Virus record (IMG/VR): IMGVR_UViG_3300027752_001235
Coordinates: 1-23,633 of that record
Strand: one strand, 5' to 3'
From: a virus
DNA length: 23,633 bases
Each line of letters starts with the position of its first letter. Within the stretch, counting starts at the first letter, position 1. This document shows positions 14,168 to 19,475 of the stretch, piece after piece. Under the pieces are notes generated by a model that was given only the letters and a program-made list of their open reading frames with translations, had not been told where the DNA came from and searched no databases. The position numbers and the translations under genes are program-made.

Positions 14168-14175
14168 GTAAATAC
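14168..14175 (+). promoter_or_regulatory. Possible late promoter motif for phoH (GTAAATAC)
   Basis: Plus strand GAGTAAATACTTATAT matches the NTAAATAC core. It lies about 88 bases before the preferred phoH start, longer than for the other sites. A second near-match, TATAAATG, lies at 14150-14157. One of the two may serve phoH; neither is certain. Confidence 0.35.
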
Positions 14176-14262
14176 TTATATGTTCGAACACGGACCTATG
14201 TCATCAATACTGTTGTTACGTCCTTGCTCGAATACCCACAAAGCACGGAGGATATGCTTAAT

Positions 14263-14988
14263 ATGAAGTCAAAAAGAAAACAACAATCTCATCAACAAAC
14301 TTCCCACTCCACATATAATAATGTAATCAACATTAATCAAAAGAAAAAACGTGTAGTAATTACACCTAAAAACAAATCTCAAGAAACATATTTAGAAATG
14401 TTAAATGACAATCGCACACACATTGTGTTTGCAATTGGACCAGCAGGCACAGGTAAAACTATGCTGGGTGTACAATGGGCTATTGATCAATGGAAAGATA
14501 CGAATTTTGAAAAAATTGTTATTACGAGACCGGCAGTTAGTGTTGACGAGCAGCATGGGTTTTTACCAGGAACGCTAGAAGAAAAGATGGCACCATGGAC
14601 GAGACCTATATTTGATGTGTTCGGAGACAATTTTAATCAGGCTGAAGTTGAAAGACAGATGCGTGAAAAGGTACTTGAAATTAGTCCTTTAGCATACATG
14701 CGTGGCAGAACATTTAAAAACTCTGTGATTATAGCAGATGAAATGCAAAATGCAACGCCTAATCAGATGAAAATGCTTCTCACTAGGTTAGGTGAAGGAA
14801 GCAAGATGGTGGTAACCGGTGACTTAGGACAGGCTGATAGGCCTTCAAGTAACGGGTTATTAGAGTTCCTTGGGTTGTATAACAACTTCCAGAACCATCA
14901 ATATGTTGATATCTGTCAGTTTGATCACAGTGATATCGAAAGACATGAAGCTGTAAGAGAAATTTTACAAATGTACGGCGACGAGTAA
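14263..14988 (+). CDS. phoH: PhoH-family P-loop ATPase
   Basis: The frame is open from 14155, but GGAGG at about 14247-14251 best fits the ATG at 14263, giving 241 residues; the ATG at 14254 would be too close. After a basic Gln-rich N-terminus comes Walker A GPAGTGKT at 59-66, then ITRPAVSVDEQHGFLPG, the Walker B-like VIIADEMQNATP, and TGDLGQADRP. These are hallmarks of PhoH, an ATPase related to helicase cores whose role in phages is unsettled (phosphate stress or RNA metabolism has been proposed). It is one of only two plus-strand genes here, and converges on the ferredoxin operon across a shared hairpin terminator. Confidence 0.93.
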   Translation: MKSKRKQQSHQQTSHSTYNNVININQKKKRVVITPKNKSQETYLEMLNDNRTHIVFAIGPAGTGKTMLGVQWAIDQWKDTNFEKIVITRPAVSVDEQHGFLPGTLEEKMAPWTRPIFDVFGDNFNQAEVERQMREKVLEISPLAYMRGRTFKNSVIIADEMQNATPNQMKMLLTRLGEGSKMVVTGDLGQADRPSSNGLLEFLGLYNNFQNHQYVDICQFDHSDIERHEAVREILQMYGDE

Positions 14989-14992
14989 TTAG

Positions 14993-15018
14993 ATAAGGGG
15001 GGTTAAACTCCCCCTTAT
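14993..15018. terminator. Bidirectional hairpin terminator between phoH and the ferredoxin operon
   Basis: A nine-base-pair stem, ATAAGGGGG (14993-15001) with CCCCCTTAT (15010-15018), encloses an eight-base loop. It lies five bases after the phoH stop and overlaps the stop codon of the convergent 37-residue gene. The flanking T/A tracts are weak, but the GC-rich stem is very unusual in this AT-rich DNA. It probably ends transcription in both directions. Confidence 0.8.
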
Positions 15019-15128
15019 TCTTCTTGGAATCTATCGCGGAGCGAGTCTAAAAGCTCAATGAGTTCGTCTATAAGATTTTGATCTTGTTGTTGAGATGTGT
15101 CTACTTCTACTTCTATTTTAATTTTCAT
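15015..15128 (-). CDS. Very small acidic protein, 37 residues
   Basis: A short frame between ferredoxin and the terminator that starts on the ferredoxin stop (TAATG). The 37-residue product opens [18 protein letters not shown] and continues with a helix, LIDELIELLDSLRDRF. This is a beta strand then an amphipathic helix, acidic overall. Its stop codon lies in the downstream arm of the terminator stem, so the gene fills the space exactly. There is no independent homology, but the coupling and clean secondary-structure pattern favour a real peptide. Function unknown; an interaction with the co-translated ferredoxin is conceivable. Confidence 0.55.
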   Translation of the reverse strand: MKIKIEVEVDTSQQQDQNLIDELIELLDSLRDRFQEE

Positions 15129-15472
15129 TAGTCTATTTGTATTGCGGGTATAGCCTTAAACAGGTGCGTCTTATCTTCTGCACTCTGAGTATACTTTTCG
15201 TATTCATCCATAGGCGGCTTTTGATCTACAATGTTAGGCCAGTTAGCTGTTTCGGAAAAATACTGATTATGCTTATACCATTTGTTTTCTGTATCATCTG
15301 TTTGAAAGATTGCATCTTCGGGGCATTCAGGAATACACACGCCGCAATCAATACATTCATCTGGGTTAATTACTAACATGTTTTCACCTTCGTAAAAACA
15401 GTCTACTGGGCATACGCTAACACACGTTGTGTGTTTGCACATTATACATTTGTCATCTACTAAATGAGCCAC
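15128..15472 (-). CDS. fdxA: Bacterial 7Fe ferredoxin (FdxA-like)
   Basis: A 114-residue low-potential electron carrier. The N-terminal cysteine pattern matches Azotobacter-type ferredoxin I. C9, C17 and C50 are in place for a [3Fe-4S] cluster, and C21, C40, C43 and C46 for a [4Fe-4S] cluster, with the family's extra C12 and C25 also present. Signature segments are [19 protein letters not shown] and [19 protein letters not shown]. The C-terminal 60 residues ([10 protein letters not shown]) resemble the FdxA tail. The GTG start overlaps the clamp-loader stop (TAGTG). It is expressed with replication genes from sigma70 promoters. Marine cyanophages usually carry plant-type [2Fe-2S] ferredoxin instead, so this type points to a different host. 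Confidence 0.92.
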   Translation of the reverse strand: MAHLVDDKCIMCKHTTCVSVCPVDCFYEGENMLVINPDECIDCGVCIPECPEDAIFQTDDTENKWYKHNQYFSETANWPNIVDQKPPMDEYEKYTQSAEDKTHLFKAIPAIQID

Positions 15473-16386
15473 TATAGCCTCGCCAGTTTAATAAGTGTTG
15501 CAGCCAAGTTAATTTCTGGATCAGCAACTAATGCGTGATCAACAAGACCTTGTTTAATAATAATAACTGCTGTATCTTGTTTTTCTTCTTCACCAAATAT
15601 TTCTAAGTTATCATATAACCAACGATAAATCTCTTCCATTTCTTCAGCACGTACTTTACCACACAGTAGTTTTCTAGCTTGAGTAATCTTACCTGCTTTA
15701 AATAACTCAACCATTTCAAACTTCCAGTCAGCTTCGCCCTCGTCACCTTTGCTTGGCGCACTAAGTTTAGTTCCGCTTACGTTTTGCTGTACCATGTTAA
15801 TACACTTACGTAAGTCTGGATACGCTACTTTTACATAACTGTCAAGAGTGTCAAGATCAAAGTCAATATTTTCAGTTACAAGAATAGTTGCTACACGAGC
15901 AGTAAACTCTGTTTGGTCAATCTTTTCAATATGAAAGCCTTGACAACGACTATGGATAGCAGGAATAATTCTATTAGGATAGTTACACGTTAAAATAAAT
16001 CTCGATGTACTGTGATACTCTTCCATTACACCACGCAATGCTGCTTGTGCGTTAGGACTCAAGTAATCAGCCTCATCAAGCAATACAACTTTGAACGGAC
16101 CAAAAGGAATCATTTGTACAAAGTTTGTAATCTTATCTCGAATGTCATCAACTGAATTGTTTCTTGATGCGTTAATTTGTAATACGTCAAACTCTTCAAT
16201 GCCTAGTTCATTAACTAGTAACTTAGCCATTGTTGTTTTACCAATGCCTGCACTACCGCTAAACAACAAGTGCGGAATACTTACATCGCTAACCCATGCT
16301 TGTACTTGTGCTTTCTGATGATTGTCCTTAAACACATAATCATCTATTGTATTAGGACGATACTTTTCTACCCAAAGTTCTTTCAT
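15472..16386 (-). CDS. 44: Sliding clamp loader large subunit (T4 gp44-like)
   Basis: A 304-residue AAA+ ATPase of the RFC small-subunit/gp44 type, which opens and loads the gp45 clamp on DNA. It begins with the RFC-like [15 protein letters not shown]. Walker A is GSAGIGKT at 44-51 and Walker B is VVLLDEAD at 100-107. Sensor 1 lies in [11 protein letters not shown], and the SRC arginine-finger motif is at 146-148. It overlaps the upstream cytidylyltransferase by four bases (ATGA). A consensus sigma70 promoter lies inside the end of that upstream gene. The partner gp62 gene, often adjacent in T4-like phages, is not next to it here. Confidence 0.94.
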   Translation of the reverse strand: MKELWVEKYRPNTIDDYVFKDNHQKAQVQAWVSDVSIPHLLFSGSAGIGKTTMAKLLVNELGIEEFDVLQINASRNNSVDDIRDKITNFVQMIPFGPFKVVLLDEADYLSPNAQAALRGVMEEYHSTSRFILTCNYPNRIIPAIHSRCQGFHIEKIDQTEFTARVATILVTENIDFDLDTLDSYVKVAYPDLRKCINMVQQNVSGTKLSAPSKGDEGEADWKFEMVELFKAGKITQARKLLCGKVRAEEMEEIYRWLYDNLEIFGEEEKQDTAVIIIKQGLVDHALVADPEINLAATLIKLARL

Positions 16387-16796
16387 TTGTTTGCCTCGCT
16401 TATTCGTTTTCTCAAATTAGATGTGCTAAATGAGTGTTGTCTTTTATTATAATATATTTCTATGCCTTTGTCAACACAAATCTGTTTACCAGAGAAATCT
16501 TTTTTCTTATATTCTTCACCAATAAATCTACGATCAATAGTATAAGTTAGCAGTATATCTAGTAAATCTTGCTCGGTTTCGTAAGGGATAATTTCATCAA
16601 TATACGAACAACCTTTTAGTTGTACATATCTTTCAAACACACTTTGGATAGGTTTGTTCTTTTCAGGACGGTCGATAGTAGGATCCGTTTGTAGTCCTAC
16701 AATTAAGTAGTTACAATGCTCACTTGCTTCTTTAAGCATAGCAACATGTCCACTATGAAATAAATCAAAACTACTAAACGTAATTCCTACTGTCAT
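16383..16796 (-). CDS. TagD-like cytidylyltransferase (HIGH family)
   Basis: The frame is open from 16853, but the ATG at 16796 has AAGGA seven bases upstream and follows the mazG stop, giving 137 residues. ITFSSFDLFHSGH at 5-17 is the classic cytidylyltransferase start with HSGH. DRRFIGEEYKKKDFSGK lies later, and HSFSTSNLRKRI at the C-terminus carries the STSxLR motif. Glycerol-3-phosphate cytidylyltransferase and related enzymes of this size make CDP-activated intermediates. The acceptor in the phage is unknown; sugar or lipid head-group activation is possible. The gene contains an internal promoter for the clamp loader near its end. Confidence 0.88.
   Translation of the reverse strand: MTVGITFSSFDLFHSGHVAMLKEASEHCNYLIVGLQTDPTIDRPEKNKPIQSVFERYVQLKGCSYIDEIIPYETEQDLLDILLTYTIDRRFIGEEYKKKDFSGKQICVDKGIEIYYNKRQHSFSTSNLRKRISEANK
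16446..16474 (-). promoter_or_regulatory. Consensus sigma70 promoter inside the cytidylyltransferase gene
   Basis: Minus strand TTGACA (16469-16474), a 17-base spacer, then TATAAT (16446-16451): all 12 consensus positions match. It lies within codons near the end of the cytidylyltransferase gene, about 60 bases before the clamp-loader start. It should boost clamp loader and ferredoxin expression independently of mazG. Confidence 0.85.
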
Positions 16797-16809
16797 ATCG
16801 TTGTCCTTT

Positions 16810-17220
16810 TTAGAGATCGCCATCTTTTCTGTTTTCGCTATAATGTACATCAAACTCTCCGCCCGGATAACGAGCTTTTAGTTTGTTTACATTTTCAGCA
16901 ATTACTTCGTTAGGGTCAATACTAAGAGCCCTGCAGCTATTAATCCAATACCAAATAATATCGCCAAGTTCTCGTTTAGCATGAAATATAGTTTCATCGT
17001 CAAGTGGTTTACCTTGGAAGATACATTTTTTAACAATTTCTGCAAATTCGCCTCCTTCACTCGCCATTCCAATCGAGCCTGTTAGTAGTAGTGCCATGTT
17101 AACACCACTTTGGGTTTCTAGGCTATCTAGTGTTTTTGATAGTTCAGCAGTATTATTACTTGCTGTACTAGTTACTTCTTTTACAAATTCTTGATAGCGA
17201 TTTAAGTCTACGTTGTTCAA
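16810..17220 (-). CDS. mazG: MazG-like nucleoside triphosphate pyrophosphohydrolase
   Basis: A 136-residue all-alpha NTP pyrophosphatase. The metal-binding pattern is visible: EGGEFAE at 55-61 (E55, E58, E61), then E84 and D87 in KRELGDIIWYW. KLKARYPGGEFD is the usual family ending. Enzymes of this type hydrolyse (d)NTPs or possibly (p)ppGpp, and are common in marine phages. The start is TTG at 17220 with AAGGAG eight bases before; no ATG is better placed. It is the first gene behind the perfect sigma70 promoter at 17247-17275. Confidence 0.9.
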   Translation of the reverse strand: MNNVDLNRYQEFVKEVTSTASNNTAELSKTLDSLETQSGVNMALLLTGSIGMASEGGEFAEIVKKCIFQGKPLDDETIFHAKRELGDIIWYWINSCRALSIDPNEVIAENVNKLKARYPGGEFDVHYSENRKDGDL

Positions 17221-17246
17221 CAGTCTTTCTCCTTATGTTACTCTTT

Positions 17247-17275
17247 ATTATATAGTAGTGTTTAATAGTTGTCAA
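17247..17275 (-). promoter_or_regulatory. Consensus sigma70 promoter of the mazG operon
   Basis: Minus strand TTGACA (17270-17275), a 17-base spacer, then TATAAT (17247-17252), a 12-of-12 match. It lies 27 bases upstream of the TTG start of mazG. Its -35 box is only nine bases from a divergent late-type motif for the plus-strand gene. Confidence 0.9.
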
Positions 17276-17283
17276 CCCCTAAG

Positions 17284-17291
17284 CTAAATAT
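17284..17291 (+). promoter_or_regulatory. Possible late promoter motif (CTAAATAT) for the plus-strand 62-residue gene
   Basis: Plus strand AAGCTAAATATTTTT lies about 38 bases before the ATG at 17329, similar to the distance at the minus-strand late sites. The core differs by one base from CTAAATAC at 4129-4136. It is arranged back to back with the early mazG promoter. Confidence 0.45.
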
Positions 17292-17328
17292 TTTTAACAG
17301 CAATCGCTGGTTAACAGGAGAACAACCC

Positions 17329-17517
17329 ATGATTAAGAATCTTTCACTAAACTTAGAAGTAGGTCAAGAAATCCTTGTTGGTAAAAACAACAAGCGAGCA
17401 ATTATTACTAAGATTGAGTTTCACGAGAAGTCAGGGGAGGTCACAATAAACACGACCCAAGGTCCGCGAAAAGCATTAACCTTTAGATTAATGCCTGAAA
17501 TCGCTTACGCTTATTAA
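17329..17517 (+). CDS. Small beta-rich protein of unknown function, 62 residues
   Basis: The start is ATG at 17329, with AGGAG about eight bases upstream; an upstream in-frame ATG at 17269 lacks such a site and would overlap promoters. The 62-residue product alternates strands: LSLNLEVGQEILVG, KRAIITKIEFH, GEVTINTTQGPRKALTF. This suggests a small barrel, SH3-like or OB-like. It is isolated on the plus strand between minus-strand genes and its stop overlaps the groES stop. I do not recognise the family. Confidence 0.7.
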   Translation: MIKNLSLNLEVGQEILVGKNNKRAIITKIEFHEKSGEVTINTTQGPRKALTFRLMPEIAYAY

Positions 17518-17909
17518 TTTGCGCCGAACATGCCCGGATCGAAATTAGCAGTAGATCCGTGGCTATATTCTTCGCCGTAATATGATAGGCTAGGTTCGTA
17601 ATCTTTGTCGGCTGCGACAAGGATCGATTCTACCTCGACTTTCTGAATTTCAACTTCACCAAGTTCGGGGCAGTCTACTTTCATCTTTCTTGACCAACGA
17701 CCGTGTGCAATTAAAATCCAATCACCTGGTTCGTATTCGTCTTTGTTCGCAGGACCTTTAGCATAAACTCTTGCCCAACGAGCCTTAACACCATGTGCTT
17801 TACCATCATCATTTCCAATGATAATTCCACCTGATGTGGTTGTTTCCCCGAAGTGCATATCGTATACTAATACATTATCGTGGATTGGTTTAACTTTACC
17901 TTTAATCAT
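17514..17909 (-). CDS. groES: GroES-like co-chaperonin (functional analogue of T4 gp31)
   Basis: A 131-residue protein. The N-terminal part follows the GroES pattern: KVKPIHDNVLVYDMHFGE, then a mobile-loop-like ETTTSGGIIIGNDDGKAHG, then ARVYAKGP, PGDWILIAHGRW and VESILVA at the end of the barrel. The last 35 residues are an extra acidic/aromatic tail (DKDYEPSLSYYGEE). T4 gp31 caps host GroEL so that the major capsid protein can fold; the same role is likely here. AGGA lies seven bases before ATG at 17909. It is the last gene of its transcription unit and overlaps the convergent gene by four bases. Confidence 0.85.
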   Translation of the reverse strand: MIKGKVKPIHDNVLVYDMHFGETTTSGGIIIGNDDGKAHGVKARWARVYAKGPANKDEYEPGDWILIAHGRWSRKMKVDCPELGEVEIQKVEVESILVAADKDYEPSLSYYGEEYSHGSTANFDPGMFGAN

Positions 17910-17925
17910 TTCTTATCCTAACTAA

Positions 17926-18147
17926 TTATTTTTTGCGACTAACAATTTCTTCTTTAATAGCCCTTGGATTTTGTTTGTAGTAGTCTGCTAATACTTCTTC
18001 TCTTGTACGAACAATTGCACCACCAGCGCCTAATTCGTCACCGCGAGCATTTACTTTTGCATTTCCTACAGCAGGAGTTTCTTCATTTCTAAGATTTAAC
18101 TTTTCCATGTCAACTTCCTTGCCTCTCATACTTTTTACTAGTGCCAT
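17926..18147 (-). CDS. Small conserved phage protein of unknown function, 73 residues
   Basis: A 73-residue product with AGGAG nine bases before ATG at 18147. It reads MALVKSMRGKEVDMEKLN, then AVGNAKVNARGDELGAGGAIV, then a helical REEVLADYYKQNP and a Lys/Arg-rich end. The Gly-rich centre with flanking basic helices is reminiscent of small virion or DNA-bound phage proteins. I recall similar short proteins next to the groES-like gene in T4-like marine phages, but know of no function. No catalytic motif or membrane segment is visible. Confidence 0.75.
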   Translation of the reverse strand: MALVKSMRGKEVDMEKLNLRNEETPAVGNAKVNARGDELGAGGAIVRTREEVLADYYKQNPRAIKEEIVSRKK

Positions 18148-18158
18148 AACTTATTCTC

Positions 18159-18638
18159 CTATGTTTTGGGTTCTTCTTTAAAAAACTCATTTAATGGTAT
18201 ATTGTATTTAATACTATCTATCTTATGGACCCCTAGTAAGTGGAGTACATAACTAGCTACGCTACTACCTCTACCAACACCCCAAACAATATTGTGTTGT
18301 CTTAGTGTGTCTATTATATATACCATTTGTTTAAGTAGTGGAAATAAATTTCTGTTTTCAAATTCTGTTAATTCAATTACTGCTCTTTGATATTGTTCTT
18401 CGTTCTGTGTCTTTGATAGTACAAAGTCAATGATATTCATGTCTCTATATTTTTGAGGCACGAACCAATTAGAATGATCGATATCAGTCTTAGGTAATGG
18501 GTAATCTAAGAATTCTTGAGAGATTCTGTTCTTGTAAACTGTAAGGTCATCGTTACATATACAGTTTTCTAAGATGTTAGGACCATATTTTACTATGCCC
18601 TTAATTAGTTGTTCAGTAGTATTTGTTTTAGTCCACAT
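18159..18638 (-). CDS. Fragment-like homologue of bacterial DNA polymerase III alpha (DnaE), catalytic aspartates absent
   Basis: A 159-residue protein. The C-terminal third reads HNIVWGVGRGSSVASYVLHLLG, then a DSIKYNIPLNEFF segment. This matches the GRGS nucleotide-binding region of DnaE (in E. coli followed by the LLFERFLNPER segment). The frame stops shortly after this, before the PDFDxDF segment that holds the catalytic aspartates in true polymerases. There is no PHP domain either. The preceding helical part also resembles the region before GRGS in DnaE. It is therefore unlikely to polymerise DNA; it may bind nucleotides or host replication proteins. It overlaps the upstream gene by 11 bases and has a sigma70 promoter about 80 bases upstream. 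Confidence 0.75.
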   Translation of the reverse strand: MWTKTNTTEQLIKGIVKYGPNILENCICNDDLTVYKNRISQEFLDYPLPKTDIDHSNWFVPQKYRDMNIIDFVLSKTQNEEQYQRAVIELTEFENRNLFPLLKQMVYIIDTLRQHNIVWGVGRGSSVASYVLHLLGVHKIDSIKYNIPLNEFFKEEPKT

Positions 18639-18861
18639 TAATCAATTGATCCAAATCCTGGTCTTGTTCTTCAAATTTCATATTAATGGCTCTTTGTGAA
18701 AGCTCATTTCTATATATTATAACAAATGTTTGGAGTTGTGTCAATAGGTCTTGATTGCCAAAACGTGCGGCTAGGTAATATTTTTTGTTCAATTCAGACA
18801 GCTTTTGTTCAACATCAACTGTCTTCATCTCACTAAGATCTTTCTCTAATGGATGGAACAT
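18628..18861 (-). CDS. Small helical protein of unknown function, 77 residues
   Basis: A 77-residue product starting on the stop of the upstream structural gene (TAATG). It is helical and charged: VEQKLSELNKKYYLAARFGNQDLLTQL, then YRNELSQRAINMKFEEQDQDL. The KKYYxAxRxGN pattern recalls small conserved proteins in T4-like cyanophages, without known function. Its coding sequence contains a perfect sigma70 promoter for the next gene. No enzymatic motif is present. Confidence 0.75.
   Translation of the reverse strand: MFHPLEKDLSEMKTVDVEQKLSELNKKYYLAARFGNQDLLTQLQTFVIIYRNELSQRAINMKFEEQDQDLDQLINVD
18716..18744 (-). promoter_or_regulatory. Consensus sigma70 promoter inside the 77-residue gene
   Basis: Minus strand TTGACA (18739-18744), a 17-base spacer, then TATAAT (18716-18721), a 12-of-12 match. 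It lies within coding sequence, about 80 bases before the start of the DnaE-like gene. It would give the DnaE-like, 73-residue and groES genes early expression even though the upstream genes are structural. Confidence 0.82.
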
Positions 18862-19475
18862 TAGCTATAGATGCCCAAGTATTTCATAAAGATTGTTGTT
18901 TGGTCATGTCTCCAAACTTCAATAAACGTAGGATTAGTTGTTGATGATATTACAAGGCTTGCAGGAAAGTTAGCATCTTTCTTAATAACAGTACCACCAG
19001 TTGTTGTAAATGTAACAGCTCTATCACCTGCACCTGATGTGCGAAGTTCTAAAGTTATTTTACTTACGCCACCTTGGGTAGCAGTTTCTTCACCGTTTGC
19101 AGGATCACCTGCAAGATTAGTAAAGTTTAAGTTTAACGCTGAAGATGCTGCAAGTATAAAGTAAGAACCAGTTTGAAAATCAATTTCAGTAACTGTGCCA
19201 CCGACTAACGGAACAGTACCAAGATTATTAGTTTTTTCTCTATTGTTTAAAAATACAGATCTAGTAATTTGGTTTAACTGAAAGTCGTTAACATACGCAC
19301 CACCACCTGGATTTGTTAATCTAGCAGTAGTATCTTCAAGTGCTTGTACTTCTGTTTTAGTAGTTTGCAAACTTGTTTTAATTGTATCAAAATTATCTCT
19401 AAATGTCTGAGTGTCGTTATCGGCACCAGCCACTGGAAAATTTTCATTAATGCTTAAATAATTTATATTACTCAC
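18861..19475 (-). CDS. Virion structural protein candidate, 204 residues
   Basis: The GTG start at 19475 overlaps the upstream stop (GTGA), with GGAGAG about ten bases before. The N-terminal region has NFPVAGADNDTQTFRDNFDTIKT, then a short coiled coil (TTKTEVQALEDTTARL). The rest is Thr/Gly/Asn-rich beta structure, including GSYFILAASSALNLNFTN and PTFIEVWRHDQTTIF. The FRDNFDTIKTSL helix is similar in style to the NTNFSTL and NTNFTEL helices of the two small proteins upstream. A fibre, collar or baseplate appendage role is likely. A late-type promoter motif lies 33 bases upstream. Confidence 0.78.
   Translation of the reverse strand: MSNINYLSINENFPVAGADNDTQTFRDNFDTIKTSLQTTKTEVQALEDTTARLTNPGGGAYVNDFQLNQITRSVFLNNREKTNNLGTVPLVGGTVTEIDFQTGSYFILAASSALNLNFTNLAGDPANGEETATQGGVSKITLELRTSGAGDRAVTFTTTGGTVIKKDANFPASLVISSTTNPTFIEVWRHDQTTIFMKYLGIYS

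Noticed and set aside
14155-14262. Longer N-terminus for PhoH
   Set aside because: The GGAGG site fits the ATG at 14263; the upstream part overlaps promoter-like sequence and has no similarity to PhoH.
17221-17330. Possible tRNA or small RNA gene in the gap between mazG and the plus-strand gene
   Set aside because: No cloverleaf or stable stem could be seen; the gap is accounted for by divergent promoters and ribosome sites.
18204-18211. TTAAATAC motif before the 73-residue gene
   Set aside because: It is inside the DnaE-like coding sequence and about 57 bases from the next start, farther than the other late sites; not enough to call a promoter.
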